This document shows positions 20,554 to 29,272 of a stretch of DNA of 47,315 nt, one piece after another (the first letter of the stretch is position 1; each line of letters begins with the position of its first letter). The notes under the pieces were generated by a model. It saw nothing but the letters and a program-made list of their open reading frames with translations. It did not search any database and had not been told where the DNA came from. This stretch comes from a virus, in the IMG/VR virus record IMGVR_UViG_3300046519_000449, positions 1 to 47,315 of that record, one strand, 5' to 3'. A program made the position numbers and the translations under genes.

Positions 20554-20994
20554 ATGGTTCTGACCGATAAAAAGCGCAAGTTCATTGCCGCTTTGCGGTC
20601 CGGGCTTGTCGGCGCCGAAGCGGCGCGGAAAGCGGGCTACAGCGCCGCTACCGCAACTCAGGCAGCCTCCCGGCTGATGAAGGATCCGGCCATCAAGGCG
20701 GGTGTGCTGAGCAGCGGCAAAGTTAACAAGCCGAAGGTCGCCGGGAGGAAGGAAAGCGTCGGCGCCCAGGCCAAGAAGTACGACGATCCGATGGAGTTCC
20801 TCGCCAGCCTGATGAATGACCCTAACGAGGAAATGAAGCTCCGCAAGGAGGCCGCCGCAGCGCTGCTACCGTACAAGCACAAGAAGCTGGGTGAGGGCGG
20901 CAAGAAGGACGCTGCACAGGAGGCCGCCGAAAAAGTGTCGACTGGCCGGTTCGCGCCGAAGCAGCCACCCAAGCTGGTCGTAAATAACCGCTGA
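20554..20994 (+). CDS. terS: Terminase small subunit
   Basis: 146 residues from the ATG at 20554 (a TTG at 20548 is possible). The N-terminal KRKFIAALRSGLVGAEAARKAGYS is a Terminase_2 helix-turn-helix for DNA recognition, followed by a helical oligomerisation part and a basic C-terminal tail. It selects phage DNA and hands it to the large subunit. The stop overlaps the terL start (TGATG). Confidence 0.88.
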   Translation: MVLTDKKRKFIAALRSGLVGAEAARKAGYSAATATQAASRLMKDPAIKAGVLSSGKVNKPKVAGRKESVGAQAKKYDDPMEFLASLMNDPNEEMKLRKEAAAALLPYKHKKLGEGGKKDAAQEAAEKVSTGRFAPKQPPKLVVNNR

Positions 20995-22676
20995 TGGAAT
21001 GGTCAACGGCCTGTCCCGACTGGGAGAGGCGAATCATCGCCGGGGAATCGCTGATCCCATGCGGTGCGCTGTTTCCGGGCGAGGCTCAGGAGGCGCTTGA
21101 CCTGTTCGGCAACTTGCGCATGGTGGATGCCGCTGGCAGCCCGCTGATGTGTGAGACGGTTCGTACGTGGGTCACCGACATCGTGGCCTGCATCTTCGGC
21201 GCCTACGACCCCGAGCAGGGGCGGCGCCTGATCAATGAATTCCTGCTGCTGATCAGCAAGAAGAACGGCAAGAGCACCATCGCGGCAGGGATCATGCTCA
21301 CCGCGCTGCTGCTTAACTGGCGATCCTCGGGTGAGTTCATCATCCTGGCGCCGACGAAAGAGGTGGCCGACAACTCGTACAAGCCCATCCGCGACATGAT
21401 CAACGCGGACGAAGAGCTCAAGGCGCTGCTTCAGGTACAGGATCACCTGCGCCTGGTAACGCATCGGAGCACCCGGGCCACCCTGAAGGTCGTTGCCGCC
21501 GACAGCGACACGGTGTCGGGCAAGAAGGCCATTGGGGTTTTCGTGGACGAGCTCCACGAGTTCGGCATGCAGGCGAAGGCAGCGAACATGCTGCTCGAGG
21601 CGACTGGCGGACTGGCGTCGAGGCCCGAGGGCTTCGTCATCTACGCAACCACGCAGTCGGCAAACCCGCCAGCCGGGGTGTTCAAGCAGAAGCTGGACTA
21701 CGCGCGCATGGTGCGCGATGGCGTCGTAGTGGACCGGACGTTCATGCCGATCCTCTACGAGTTCCCGCAGTCCATGATCGACAAAAAGCAGCATCGGGCC
21801 TTGGAGAACGCTTACGTCACCAACCCCAACTGGGGGCTGTCGGTCGACCAGCAGTTTCTGGAGAAGAAACACCGCGAGGCCACGACCGCCGGCGAATCTG
21901 ATTTCAGGCTGTTCCTTGCAAAGCACCTGAACGTCGAAATTGGGCTGGCCCTGCGGTCGGATCGTTGGCCTGGCGCCGACTTCTGGGAACAGCAGGCGCG
22001 CCGTGAGGTGACCTTCGAATACCTGCTTGAATGGTCCGAGGTTATCGACTTCGGCGTTGATGGCGGCGGACTGGACGATTTGCTCGGTGCTTCGGCGATT
22101 GGTCGGCACAAGATCACGAAGGATTGGCTCATATGGACCCACGCGTGGGCCCACCCGTCCGTCCTTGAGCGTCGGCAGGAGGTCGCTCCAGCCTTGCGCG
22201 ACTTTGCGAGCCAGGGCCACCTGACGCTTGTCGACAGGATCGGCGACGACGTGGAGGCGCTGGCGGCATTCGCGGCACGGATCGAGCTGGCTGGATTGCT
22301 GGATATGGTCGGCGTCGATCCGGCAGGCCTCGGTGGCGTGCTCGATGCGCTGGAAGACGCCGGCGTCCCGAAAGACAAGATCGTCGGTGTTCACCAGGGC
22401 TGGAAGTTAGGTGGAGCGATCAAGACGGTGGAGCGGAAGCTCGCCGAAGGCACGGCCCTGCACAGCGGGCAACCAATGATGAATTGGTGCGTGGGTAACG
22501 CGCGAATCGTGGTCACCAGCAACGCCATCAACATCACAAAGCAAGCCAGCGGCACGGCAAAGATCGATCCGCTGATGGCGGTCTTCAACGCGGCATCGCT
22601 GATGTCGCTTAACCCTGAGGCACAAGGCGGTATGGACGATTGGCTGAGCGGCGTCGTCCGGAGCGGGCGCGCATGA
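20994..22676 (+). CDS. terL: Terminase large subunit
   Basis: 560 residues, HK97-type. The ATPase carries Walker A SKKNGKST (88-95) and Walker B IGVFVDELHEF; the C-terminal nuclease shows conserved acidic motifs IDFGVDGGGLDD and GVDPAG. It powers DNA into proheads and cuts the concatemer. The junction with the portal gene is ATGA. Confidence 0.95.
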   Translation: MEWSTACPDWERRIIAGESLIPCGALFPGEAQEALDLFGNLRMVDAAGSPLMCETVRTWVTDIVACIFGAYDPEQGRRLINEFLLLISKKNGKSTIAAGIMLTALLLNWRSSGEFIILAPTKEVADNSYKPIRDMINADEELKALLQVQDHLRLVTHRSTRATLKVVAADSDTVSGKKAIGVFVDELHEFGMQAKAANMLLEATGGLASRPEGFVIYATTQSANPPAGVFKQKLDYARMVRDGVVVDRTFMPILYEFPQSMIDKKQHRALENAYVTNPNWGLSVDQQFLEKKHREATTAGESDFRLFLAKHLNVEIGLALRSDRWPGADFWEQQARREVTFEYLLEWSEVIDFGVDGGGLDDLLGASAIGRHKITKDWLIWTHAWAHPSVLERRQEVAPALRDFASQGHLTLVDRIGDDVEALAAFAARIELAGLLDMVGVDPAGLGGVLDALEDAGVPKDKIVGVHQGWKLGGAIKTVERKLAEGTALHSGQPMMNWCVGNARIVVTSNAINITKQASGTAKIDPLMAVFNAASLMSLNPEAQGGMDDWLSGVVRSGRA

Positions 22677-23953
22677 AGTTAAAGCCGAAAACCAGCCTTG
22701 CGGGTAAGATCCGCGCGGCCGTCGGCGGCTGGGTGCGTTCGTTCAGCCTTCAGGATAAAGAACTGTACGTCGACCGGGCGATGGATAACGACGCTGGCGT
22801 ATCGGTGACCGCCAAATCTGCGATGCAGGTAGACGCCGTTTGGTCGTGCGTAAGGCTCATTTCCGAGACAATCGCGACCCTTCCGCTTTCAATGTACGAG
22901 AAGACCAGCGCGGGCAAGCGGGTGGCTTCTCAGCACCCGTTGCATTTTGTCATTCACGACCAGCCCAACGTCGATTCCACCGCGGCGGTGTTCTGGGAAG
23001 CAATCATCGCCTCCATGCTGCTGCGCGGTGCGGGGCGCGCTGAGAAACTGTATGCCGGGACACGGGTTATCGGCCTGTCTTTCCTTGATCCGGATCGCCT
23101 GATCATCAACTGCGATGCAAGTGGCCGGAAGATTTATCGCTACCTGAAGGATGACGGCAACTGGCGTGTTATCCCGCCGACCGCCATTTGGATGGTGCCC
23201 GGCTTCACGCTCGACGGCGTGAACGGCGTATCGGTGATCGCGTACGGGTCAAAGGTCTTCGCGAACGCCATTGCGGCCGATAAAGCCGCTGCTCAGACCT
23301 TTAAGAACGGCCTTCTCCAGACGATTTATTACAAGATTTCACAGTTTCTGACGCCCAAGCAGCGCGCGGAATTCAAGACCAACTTGGTTGGCTCCATCGA
23401 GCGCGGCGAAGCGCCGTTGCTGGAAGGTGGTACCGAGGCTGGAACGCTAGGTATCAAGCCGTCCGACGCCCAGCTTTTGGAATCCCGGTCGTTCTCCGTG
23501 GAGTCCATTTGCCGCTGGTTCCGGGTGCCGCCATGGATGGTGGGGCATACCCAGAAATCCACGAGCTGGGGCACCGGCATCGAACAGCAGATGATCGGGT
23601 TCCTGACGTTCACTCTGGCCCCGTGGCTGCGGCGCATTGAGCAATCGATCAGCAAAGACCTTCTGGTCGCCTCCGATCGGCAGCGGTATTACCCGAAATT
23701 CAACGTCGAAGGCCTTTTGCGCGCTGACAGTGCGGCCCGCGCTGCTTTCTACGGCGTCATGGTCGATCACGGAATCCTGACCCGCGACGAGGTTCGGGAG
23801 CTTGAAGACCGCGAGCCGATGGGCGGCAACGCCGCCGTGCTGACGGTCCAGTCGGCCATGACCACCCTGGACGCTCTCGGCCAGGCCCAAGAAACGAATC
23901 AGGCACGCGCGCTAATTCGCGGGCTGCTCGACCTACCCGAACAGAGGGCGTAA
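22673..23953 (+). CDS. HK97-family portal protein
   Basis: 426 residues. Typical HK97 portal features: an AMQVDAVWSCVRLISETIATLP opening region, the long alpha-rich stem, FGFSVES-like RSFSVESICRWFRVPPWMVGH, and a C-terminal RDEVRELEDREPMGG. Twelve copies form the DNA entry ring. ATG at 22673 is preferred over 22640 because of the ATGA overlap with terL. Confidence 0.95.
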   Translation: MKLKPKTSLAGKIRAAVGGWVRSFSLQDKELYVDRAMDNDAGVSVTAKSAMQVDAVWSCVRLISETIATLPLSMYEKTSAGKRVASQHPLHFVIHDQPNVDSTAAVFWEAIIASMLLRGAGRAEKLYAGTRVIGLSFLDPDRLIINCDASGRKIYRYLKDDGNWRVIPPTAIWMVPGFTLDGVNGVSVIAYGSKVFANAIAADKAAAQTFKNGLLQTIYYKISQFLTPKQRAEFKTNLVGSIERGEAPLLEGGTEAGTLGIKPSDAQLLESRSFSVESICRWFRVPPWMVGHTQKSTSWGTGIEQQMIGFLTFTLAPWLRRIEQSISKDLLVASDRQRYYPKFNVEGLLRADSAARAAFYGVMVDHGILTRDEVRELEDREPMGGNAAVLTVQSAMTTLDALGQAQETNQARALIRGLLDLPEQRA

Positions 23954-23957
23954 GCCG

Positions 23958-24830
23958 ATGACCATTAAGACGCTTCCGGGTGCTCCGGAGGGTCGCCCGT
24001 GCGCGGGCGTAAGCAGCCAGACACAGCCGCGCGCACTCGACCGTTGGAACGCAGGTGTCCGCGCGGCTGCCGGTGCTGCAGACGAAGACGAACGCTCCAT
24101 CAGCATCTACGACGTCATCGGGTATGACTCCTGGACCGGCAGCGGCGTCACGGCGAACCGCGTAGCGGCGGCTCTTCGCGGACTCGGCTCCGGCCCTGTG
24201 ACAGTGAACATCAATTCGCCAGGCGGAGATGTCTTTGAGGGTCTCGCCATATACAACCTGCTTCGCGAGCACGATGGAGAGGTTACGACGAAGACGCTGG
24301 GTCTTGCCGCCTCTATTGCCTCGGTCATTGCGATGGCGGGCGACAAGGTCCAGATCGCACGAGCGGGTTTTCTGATGATCCACAACGCGTGGGTTATGGC
24401 CGTCGGCAACCGGAATGATCTGGAGGAGATCGCTTCCACGCTCAAGCCGTTCGATGACGCGATGGCGAGTATCTATGCCGCGCGTACCGGAGGCGACCAG
24501 GCAGCGATGGCAAGGCTGATGGACGCGGAAACATGGATTGGTGGTCAGGCGGCCGTGGATGGCGGCTTCGCCGACAGCCTGCTGTCGTCCGACCAGATCG
24601 AGAAGGGAAGCAGCAAGGCATCTGCCACCGTTGCCCGTCGCATCGAAGCCGGACTGCGTGCATCAGGCATGCCCAAGTCGGAGGCCATGCGCCTCATCAG
24701 TGAGTTCAAGTCCAGTTCGGGTGACCCGGCTGGAAGCGGTGAGGGCGATCCCACCGAACACGGCCACAGCGCCGTTGCTCAACACAGCGAAGCGGACATC
24801 ACCGCCGCGCTGCGCAGTTTCTCCCTCTAA
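23958..24830 (+). CDS. Head maturation protease, ClpP-type
   Basis: 290 residues. ClpP-like serine protease: NINSPGGDVFEGLAIYN (85-100), nucleophile Ser119 in LAASIAS, catalytic His142 in MIHNAW, and an acidic residue in MDAETWIG. It cleaves the delta domain of the capsid protein during prohead maturation. The extended N-terminus (1-45) and C-terminal tail (240-290) are probably cleaved or scaffold-like. Confidence 0.93.
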   Translation: MTIKTLPGAPEGRPCAGVSSQTQPRALDRWNAGVRAAAGAADEDERSISIYDVIGYDSWTGSGVTANRVAAALRGLGSGPVTVNINSPGGDVFEGLAIYNLLREHDGEVTTKTLGLAASIASVIAMAGDKVQIARAGFLMIHNAWVMAVGNRNDLEEIASTLKPFDDAMASIYAARTGGDQAAMARLMDAETWIGGQAAVDGGFADSLLSSDQIEKGSSKASATVARRIEAGLRASGMPKSEAMRLISEFKSSSGDPAGSGEGDPTEHGHSAVAQHSEADITAALRSFSL

Positions 24831-24859
24831 ACCCTCCCCGTAGTTGATAGGAGTTCCAC

Positions 24860-26194
24860 ATGAATAAGCGAATCGTCCTGATGGTCACGTTGACCGTCCT
24901 GGGCATCTTCCTCGCGTTCGACGCCACGGCGGCCAGCGCGCTTTACCACATGGTCGCGTCTCACCCCGCGCACCTGCTGACTGCCGTACCCGTGCTCGCG
25001 GCGCTTCCTGAAGGCATCCAGGCCGAGCTGAAGCGCATCGGCGACGACGTGAAGGGCTTTGCCGAGAAGGCTGACCAGGAGATCAAGGCTCACGCCAAGC
25101 TTTCCGAAGAGACGCGCGATAACGTAGACAAGCTTCTGCTTGCCCAGGGCGCCCTGCAGGCTGATCTCCAGCATGCGCAGCAGGCACTGGCCAAGCTTGA
25201 GTCGAATGGCGCCGGCGGCGACGTCCAGCACCAGACGTTCGGCCAGCAGTTCGTCAATAGCGACAACTTCAAGGCCTTCGCCGGGCAGTCGATGCCCCGC
25301 GGTCGCGTGGATATGTCGTTTAAGGCGGCGATCACCTCGCTGACCACCGACGCCGATGGCTCGGCCGGCGACCTGGTCCAGACCACGCGCCTCCCTGGCA
25401 TCATCACGCCGCCCGATCGTCGCATGACCATCCGTGACCTGCTGACACCCGGTCGTATGGATGGCAACGCGCTCGAGTACGTGAAGGAAACCGGCTTCAC
25501 GAACAACGCCGGCATGGTGGCTGAAGGCGCCAAAAAGCCCGAGTCCAGCCTGAAGTACGACCTGGTCAGCACGACCGCGAAGGTCATCGCTCACTACGTG
25601 AAGGCTTCCCGCCAGATCCTCGACGATGCGTCGCAGCTTGCCAGCATCATCGACGGCCGACTGCGCTACGGTCTGGCGTTCAAGGAAGAGCAGCAGCTGC
25701 TCAACGGCGACGGCACCGGCCAGAATCTGCTCGGCATCATCCCGCAGGCTACGGCCTACGTTGCCCCGTTTGATCCGGGCAGCGCGACCGTGATCGACAA
25801 GATCCGCCTGGCGATGCTGCAGTCGGAGCTTGCCGAATTCCCGTCGACCGGCATCGTGCTCAATCCGACCGACTGGGCTCGTGTCGAGCTGCTGAAGGAC
25901 AACACCGGTCGCTACATCATCGGCAACCCGCAGGGCCTTCTGGGCGCAACGCTGTGGAACCGCCCGGTGGTCACCACGCAGGCCATCACGGTCGACAAAT
26001 TCCTCACCGGCGCCTTCCGCCTCGGTGCGCAGCTGTTCGACCGCTGGCAGGCCCGTGTCGAGATCGCTACCGAGAACGAGGACGACTTCGTCAAGAACCT
26101 CGTGACGGTGCTGGCAGAAGAGCGCCTGGCGCTGGCGGTTTACCGCCCGCAGGCATTCATCTATGGCGACCTCGGTAACGTTGTCGACGCCTGA
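24860..26194 (+). CDS. HK97-fold major capsid protein with hydrophobic N-terminus
   Basis: 444 residues. The C-terminal 300 residues are a clear HK97-fold capsid (TRLPGIITPPDRRMTIRDLL, EGAKKPESS, LNGDGTGQNLLGI). A coiled-coil delta domain spans about 60-115. The first 50 residues are unusual: RIVLMVTLTVLGIFLAFDATA is a signal-peptide or membrane-like segment followed by a second apolar stretch. It is in frame from a good ribosome site (ATAGGAG) with no better internal ATG before the delta domain. Protease cleavage would remove it. Confidence 0.93.
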   Translation: MNKRIVLMVTLTVLGIFLAFDATAASALYHMVASHPAHLLTAVPVLAALPEGIQAELKRIGDDVKGFAEKADQEIKAHAKLSEETRDNVDKLLLAQGALQADLQHAQQALAKLESNGAGGDVQHQTFGQQFVNSDNFKAFAGQSMPRGRVDMSFKAAITSLTTDADGSAGDLVQTTRLPGIITPPDRRMTIRDLLTPGRMDGNALEYVKETGFTNNAGMVAEGAKKPESSLKYDLVSTTAKVIAHYVKASRQILDDASQLASIIDGRLRYGLAFKEEQQLLNGDGTGQNLLGIIPQATAYVAPFDPGSATVIDKIRLAMLQSELAEFPSTGIVLNPTDWARVELLKDNTGRYIIGNPQGLLGATLWNRPVVTTQAITVDKFLTGAFRLGAQLFDRWQARVEIATENEDDFVKNLVTVLAEERLALAVYRPQAFIYGDLGNVVDA

Positions 26195-26201
26195 TCCACC
26201 T

Positions 26202-26225
26202 GATGGCCCGGTCCGCCGGGCCATC
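26202..26225 (+). terminator. Perfect hairpin after the capsid gene
   Basis: GATGGCCCGG (26202-26211), loop TCCG, CCGGGCCATC (26216-26225), followed only by CTTTC. A weak T-tract suggests a partial terminator or an mRNA-stabilising hairpin that keeps capsid expression high relative to downstream genes. Confidence 0.65.
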
Positions 26226-26242
26226 CTTTCGGGAAATCGATC

Positions 26243-26698
26243 ATGCTCATCAAATTCAAGAAACCCGACCCGCGTTGCGGCGCGACCGTGCGCATGGACA
26301 GCAGCCGCGGGCGGCATTTCATCGATATCGGCTCTGCTGACCTGGTGTCGGAAAGTGCCCCGGCCATTGCGCCCGCGCCGGCAGCTGATGTCGTTCCCCT
26401 GGGTCACGTAGATGATGGCGATCCCCTACAGCCTCCGGCACCCGACGACGGCGTGGCACCGGACGCTGACGCGGCACCGGACGCTGACGCGGCACCGGGA
26501 GACGATGCCGCAAGGGCTGCGGCCGAAAAGGCCGCTGCGTTCATCGACGGCAACGTAGCTGACGTGGTTGGCCGCATCGCCGACGCAGACAAGGAGCTTA
26601 TTTCAGCTGCCTTGGTCGCCGAAACTGACAAGGGCGAGAAGGCTCGAAAGGGCGTTGTCGATGCACTGAACGCCGCCCTAGTACCCGCGCAGGTCTGA
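26243..26698 (+). CDS. Head-region protein with acidic alanine/proline repeat (151 aa)
   Basis: 151 residues in three parts: a beta-rich N-terminus (IKFKKPDPRCGATVRMD, HFIDIGSADLV), a low-complexity A/P/D linker with repeated APDADA, and a C-terminal helical region (FIDGNVADVVGRIADADKEL). It sits between the capsid and connector genes, a spot for decoration or accessory head proteins. Identity unknown. Confidence 0.65.
   Translation: MLIKFKKPDPRCGATVRMDSSRGRHFIDIGSADLVSESAPAIAPAPAADVVPLGHVDDGDPLQPPAPDDGVAPDADAAPDADAAPGDDAARAAAEKAAAFIDGNVADVVGRIADADKELISAALVAETDKGEKARKGVVDALNAALVPAQV
26455..26499. repeat. 18-bp tandem repeat in the head-region gene
   Basis: GGCACCGGACGCTGACGC occurs twice (26455-26472, 26473-26490) with a 9-base partial third copy. 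Each unit encodes APDADA in frame, so copy number can change without breaking the gene. Confidence 0.85.
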
Positions 26699-26699
26699 C

Positions 26700-27047
26700 G
26701 TGGAACTCGTCACCATCGAACAGGCCCGCGCGCATTGCCGGGCCGACTCCGACGACGACAGCATGCTCGAGCTGTACGCTTCGGCTGCTGAGGAAGCTGC
26801 GCAGAATTTTCTCAACCGCCGCGTTTACAAGGACGCCGAGACGATGGCACAGGCCGTGCTTGACGGATCGGCAGGCGACGACCCCATGGTGGCCACATCC
26901 GTGATTTCCGCTGCGGTCCTGCTCATTCTCGGTCACCTTTACCGGAATCGTGAGGAAGTACTTGTGGGAACGAGCGCCGCAGCTGTGCAGCTCCCTGTTG
27001 GGGCTAACACGCTTCTGTGGCCGCATCGCGTCGGGCTGGGTGTCTGA
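26700..27047 (+). CDS. Head-tail connector protein (HK97 gp6-like)
   Basis: 115 residues from a GTG at 26700. Residues 1-45 (LVTIEQARAHCRADSDDDSM then YASAAEEAAQNFL) are the helical opening of gp6-like adaptors that form a ring under the portal. The order after capsid and before the head-closure gene is standard. Confidence 0.85.
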   Translation: MELVTIEQARAHCRADSDDDSMLELYASAAEEAAQNFLNRRVYKDAETMAQAVLDGSAGDDPMVATSVISAAVLLILGHLYRNREEVLVGTSAAAVQLPVGANTLLWPHRVGLGV

Positions 27048-27049
27048 CG

Positions 27050-27400
27050 ATGGGCCTGGCTGCCGGCGATCTATCTCATCGGTTGATGATCCAGACCCAA
27101 GGTCTCGTAGACGATGACGAGTACGGCGGCCAAGTACCGGGCTGGATCGACGGCCCCACTGTCTGGGCCAAGCGGACAAACACCCTTCGCGCGACTGCCG
27201 AGGCGCTGGCAAGCGGATCGACCATTGCCCCCGTACAGGTGCGTTGGGATATGCGACCTCGCCCACTCGACCCGTCGCAGCGCCTTGTCGGCGTCAAGGG
27301 TGACCATGACGGGGTGATCTACGACATTCAGAACGTAGGCGTGAGCAACGACCGCAGCGAAATGGCCGTGCTGTGCACTTCGGGAGCATCGAATGGCTGA
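27050..27400 (+). CDS. Phage head closure / head-tail joining protein
   Basis: 116 residues, small beta-barrel pattern: AGDLSHRLMIQTQGLVDDDEYGG near the start, given as DLSHRLMIQT and DEYGG, then VWAKRTNTL, and KGDHDGVIYDIQNV. This matches the SPP1 gp16/HK97 gp7-like family that closes the head once packaging is done. ATG at 27050, two bases after the previous stop. Confidence 0.85.
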   Translation: MGLAAGDLSHRLMIQTQGLVDDDEYGGQVPGWIDGPTVWAKRTNTLRATAEALASGSTIAPVQVRWDMRPRPLDPSQRLVGVKGDHDGVIYDIQNVGVSNDRSEMAVLCTSGASNG

Positions 27401-27605
27401 GAAAGAGGGCTGGATCGAGTTCGATTGTCCTTGCTGCGGCATCGATTACGACATCCCGGATGTTCGTGGTGTTCCGCAGTGGCCGACGCACGATCACTGC
27501 GGATTAAGGCGGCTCACACATTCGGAAGCGGTCAATCTCTGCCAGCACTACGACACGGCATGCGTACCAAGTGGTTTGGAACCTCCTGTGAGCATTTATG
27601 GATGA
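27393..27605 (+). CDS. Small cysteine-rich protein (70 aa)
   Basis: 70 residues with FDCPCCGIDYD (10-20), further cysteine and histidine residues (HDHCG) and a C-terminal NLCQHYDTAC. Probably a small zinc-binding protein. It overlaps both neighbours by 8 bases. Not a usual member of the head-tail connector block, so possibly an inserted gene. Function unknown. Confidence 0.6.
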   Translation: MAEKEGWIEFDCPCCGIDYDIPDVRGVPQWPTHDHCGLRRLTHSEAVNLCQHYDTACVPSGLEPPVSIYG

Positions 27606-27984
27606 TTTCGACATCCAAGTGGCTGGCCTGGCCGAGCTGGAAGCGGCGTTGCTGGACATTTCGGGGCCCGGCGCAAAGCGCGCCCTAACTAAGGGGCTTC
27701 GACAGGGCAACAACGTCATCCTGAAGGAGGCGCGCCGCCGCGTGCGGAAGAAAACTGGCGCGACCGCCAAGGCCACCCGTACCAAGTCCCAAAGGCAGCA
27801 GGGGCAAGACATCACCTTCTCCGTCACGGCCAACTACGTGGGTCGATTCCTCGAGATGGGCACGTCGAAGATGCCTCCGTACCCATTTATACGTCCCGCA
27901 TCCGAGACGAAGGCCCAAGAAGCCGTCGAAGTTGTGCGAGACATCACCTTGGCGGCCATTGAGCTGGAAGCGAGCAAGCGGTGA
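27598..27984 (+). CDS. HK97 gp10-like tail completion protein
   Basis: 128 residues: VAGLAELEAALLDI opening, basic RRRVRKKTGATAKATRTKSQ, and the family signature YVGRFLEMGTSKMPPYPFIRPA. The protein caps the head-proximal end of the tail. Confidence 0.88.
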   Translation: MDDFDIQVAGLAELEAALLDISGPGAKRALTKGLRQGNNVILKEARRRVRKKTGATAKATRTKSQRQQGQDITFSVTANYVGRFLEMGTSKMPPYPFIRPASETKAQEAVEVVRDITLAAIELEASKR

Positions 27985-28325
27985 GCATAAAGACTGCCGT
28001 CTATGCTGCGCTGAAGCCGGTCGGTTCGACGTGGCCGGTGCTTGCACCGGCGGGAACCAAGCCTCCGTATATCCGTTACACCGGCATCGGTGGCAGGGAT
28101 GAAGCAAGTTATGAAGGTGATGGCCTGGGCGCGACGTCCGGCATCTTGCAGATCGACATCTTTGCGCTCGATTACGCCTCCGCCGACCGTCTTGCACAGT
28201 CAGCACGCCAGGCCCTCTATGCCTCGCCGACCGTCACGGTTGGCCAGATAACAGACCTCCCCGACGACTACGAGGTGGATACGAAGCTGTTCAAAGTTTC
28301 GTTCCAGATCGAAGCCTGGGAATAA
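27981..28325 (+). CDS. Tail terminator-like protein (DUF3168)
   Basis: 114 residues with DUF3168 features (ALKPVGSTWPVLAPAGTKPP, GILQIDIFALDYASADRLAQ, a closing FQIEAWE). These proteins end tail-tube growth and join tail to head. A GTG overlaps the previous stop (GTGA). Confidence 0.82.
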   Translation: MSIKTAVYAALKPVGSTWPVLAPAGTKPPYIRYTGIGGRDEASYEGDGLGATSGILQIDIFALDYASADRLAQSARQALYASPTVTVGQITDLPDDYEVDTKLFKVSFQIEAWE

Positions 28326-28365
28326 ATCCGCGACCGCGGGACCACGCCGGCGTTGCCGGTACTTC

Positions 28366-28396
28366 GGGGCTGCCTTCGGGTGGCCCCATCTTTTTT
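28366..28396 (+). terminator. UUCG-loop hairpin with T-run upstream of the tail tube gene
   Basis: GGGGCTGCC (28366-28374) and GGTGGCCCC (28379-28387) form a stem with two wobble pairs and a TTCG tetraloop; ATC and six T follow. It lies 11 bases before the tail-tube start codon, and the T-run merges into its TTGGAG ribosome site. Confidence 0.7.
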
Positions 28397-28406
28397 GGAG
28401 ACCACC

Positions 28407-28850
28407 ATGGCGAATAAAGCCAAGAGCACCCAGTTCCGCAAGGTCGAGGTGAGCACGACCGCCGGTACCGCCGGTCCGTGGACGAAGATCGCGCAGACCA
28501 GCGACGTGACCTTCTCCACGGGTTCCGCGCAGTTCATCGACGTGACCAACTACGACAGCCTGACGAAGGAATACATCGCCGGGCTGGATGATGTTTCCGA
28601 CCTCAACATCCCGTTCCAGCGCGTGGTGGACGATGCCGGCCAAAACATGGTGCGAGACGCCTGCTTCGAGGCGCCGCGGCCCACGCTGTACTTCCGGGGC
28701 ACTACCGGTCAGGGCGAGACCATGACCTTCGAAAGCGAAGTGGGTGGCTGGCAGGTCGGCGGCGCCGCGAACGCTGCTGAGACGGCCCAGGTGACTGTGC
28801 GTCCCCGCAACATCGTGTGGGCCGGTCCGGCTGCGCAGGGTGGTGGCTAA
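28407..28850 (+). CDS. Major tail tube protein
   Basis: 147 residues. SSAQFIDVTNYDSLTKEYIAG-type text (here FIDVTNYDSLTKEYIAGLDD) and the beta-rich close match TP901-1/HK97 tail tube proteins, which stack into the tail tube. TTGGAG precedes the ATG at 28407. The stop overlaps the chaperone start (TAATG). Confidence 0.88.
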   Translation: MANKAKSTQFRKVEVSTTAGTAGPWTKIAQTSDVTFSTGSAQFIDVTNYDSLTKEYIAGLDDVSDLNIPFQRVVDDAGQNMVRDACFEAPRPTLYFRGTTGQGETMTFESEVGGWQVGGAANAAETAQVTVRPRNIVWAGPAAQGGG

Positions 28851-29272
28851 TGAGCACGTTCCTGACGAAAGAACAGATCCTTGGTGCTGACCGTCGTAAG
28901 TTCGAAGACGTCAACGTCAAGGAATGGGGCGGCAAGGTACGCCTCCAGGAGATTTCGGCCAGCGAGCGCGATCTGTGGGAGTCCGAGCAGATTACCGTCG
29001 CCAACGACGGCTCCAGTGCGAAGTTCAATCCGAAGCACGCACGTGCCCGGCTTATCGTGCGCAGCCTTGTCGATGAAACGGGCAAGCGCTTGTTCACCGA
29101 CGATGAAGTGGCGGCTGTCGGCAGCCTGTCGGCCTCCACCATCGCGCGCTTGTTCAACAAGGCTCGGGCGCTCAACGCCATCAGCTCCGATGACATGAAG
29201 GAACTCGAGGGAAACTCCGACGCCGACCCGAGCGACGGCGCCTCTTCGACCTCTGCGAACGTTTCGGCGTAG
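28850..29272 (+). CDS. Tail assembly chaperone, G form
   Basis: 140 residues: STFLTKEQILGADRRKFEDV, then EISASERDLWESEQI and LVDETGKRLFTDDEV, the usual gpG pattern. Near the 3' end is a GGGAAAC slippery heptamer, after which the zero-frame tail is low complexity (SDADPSDGASSTSANVSA), as expected where a second frame is coded. Binds tape measure protein during tail assembly. Confidence 0.85.
   Translation: MSTFLTKEQILGADRRKFEDVNVKEWGGKVRLQEISASERDLWESEQITVANDGSSAKFNPKHARARLIVRSLVDETGKRLFTDDEVAAVGSLSASTIARLFNKARALNAISSDDMKELEGNSDADPSDGASSTSANVSA

Noticed and set aside
21003-22394. Antisense 463-codon frame opposite terL
   Set aside because: Shadow of the terminase gene, no recognisable domain and no ribosome site.
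24827-26407. Antisense 526-codon frame opposite the capsid gene
   Set aside because: Explained by third-position GC in the capsid gene; product looks random.
26455-26499. 18-bp tandem repeat as a regulatory array
   Set aside because: It is in frame and encodes APDADA units in a linker, so a coding explanation is enough.
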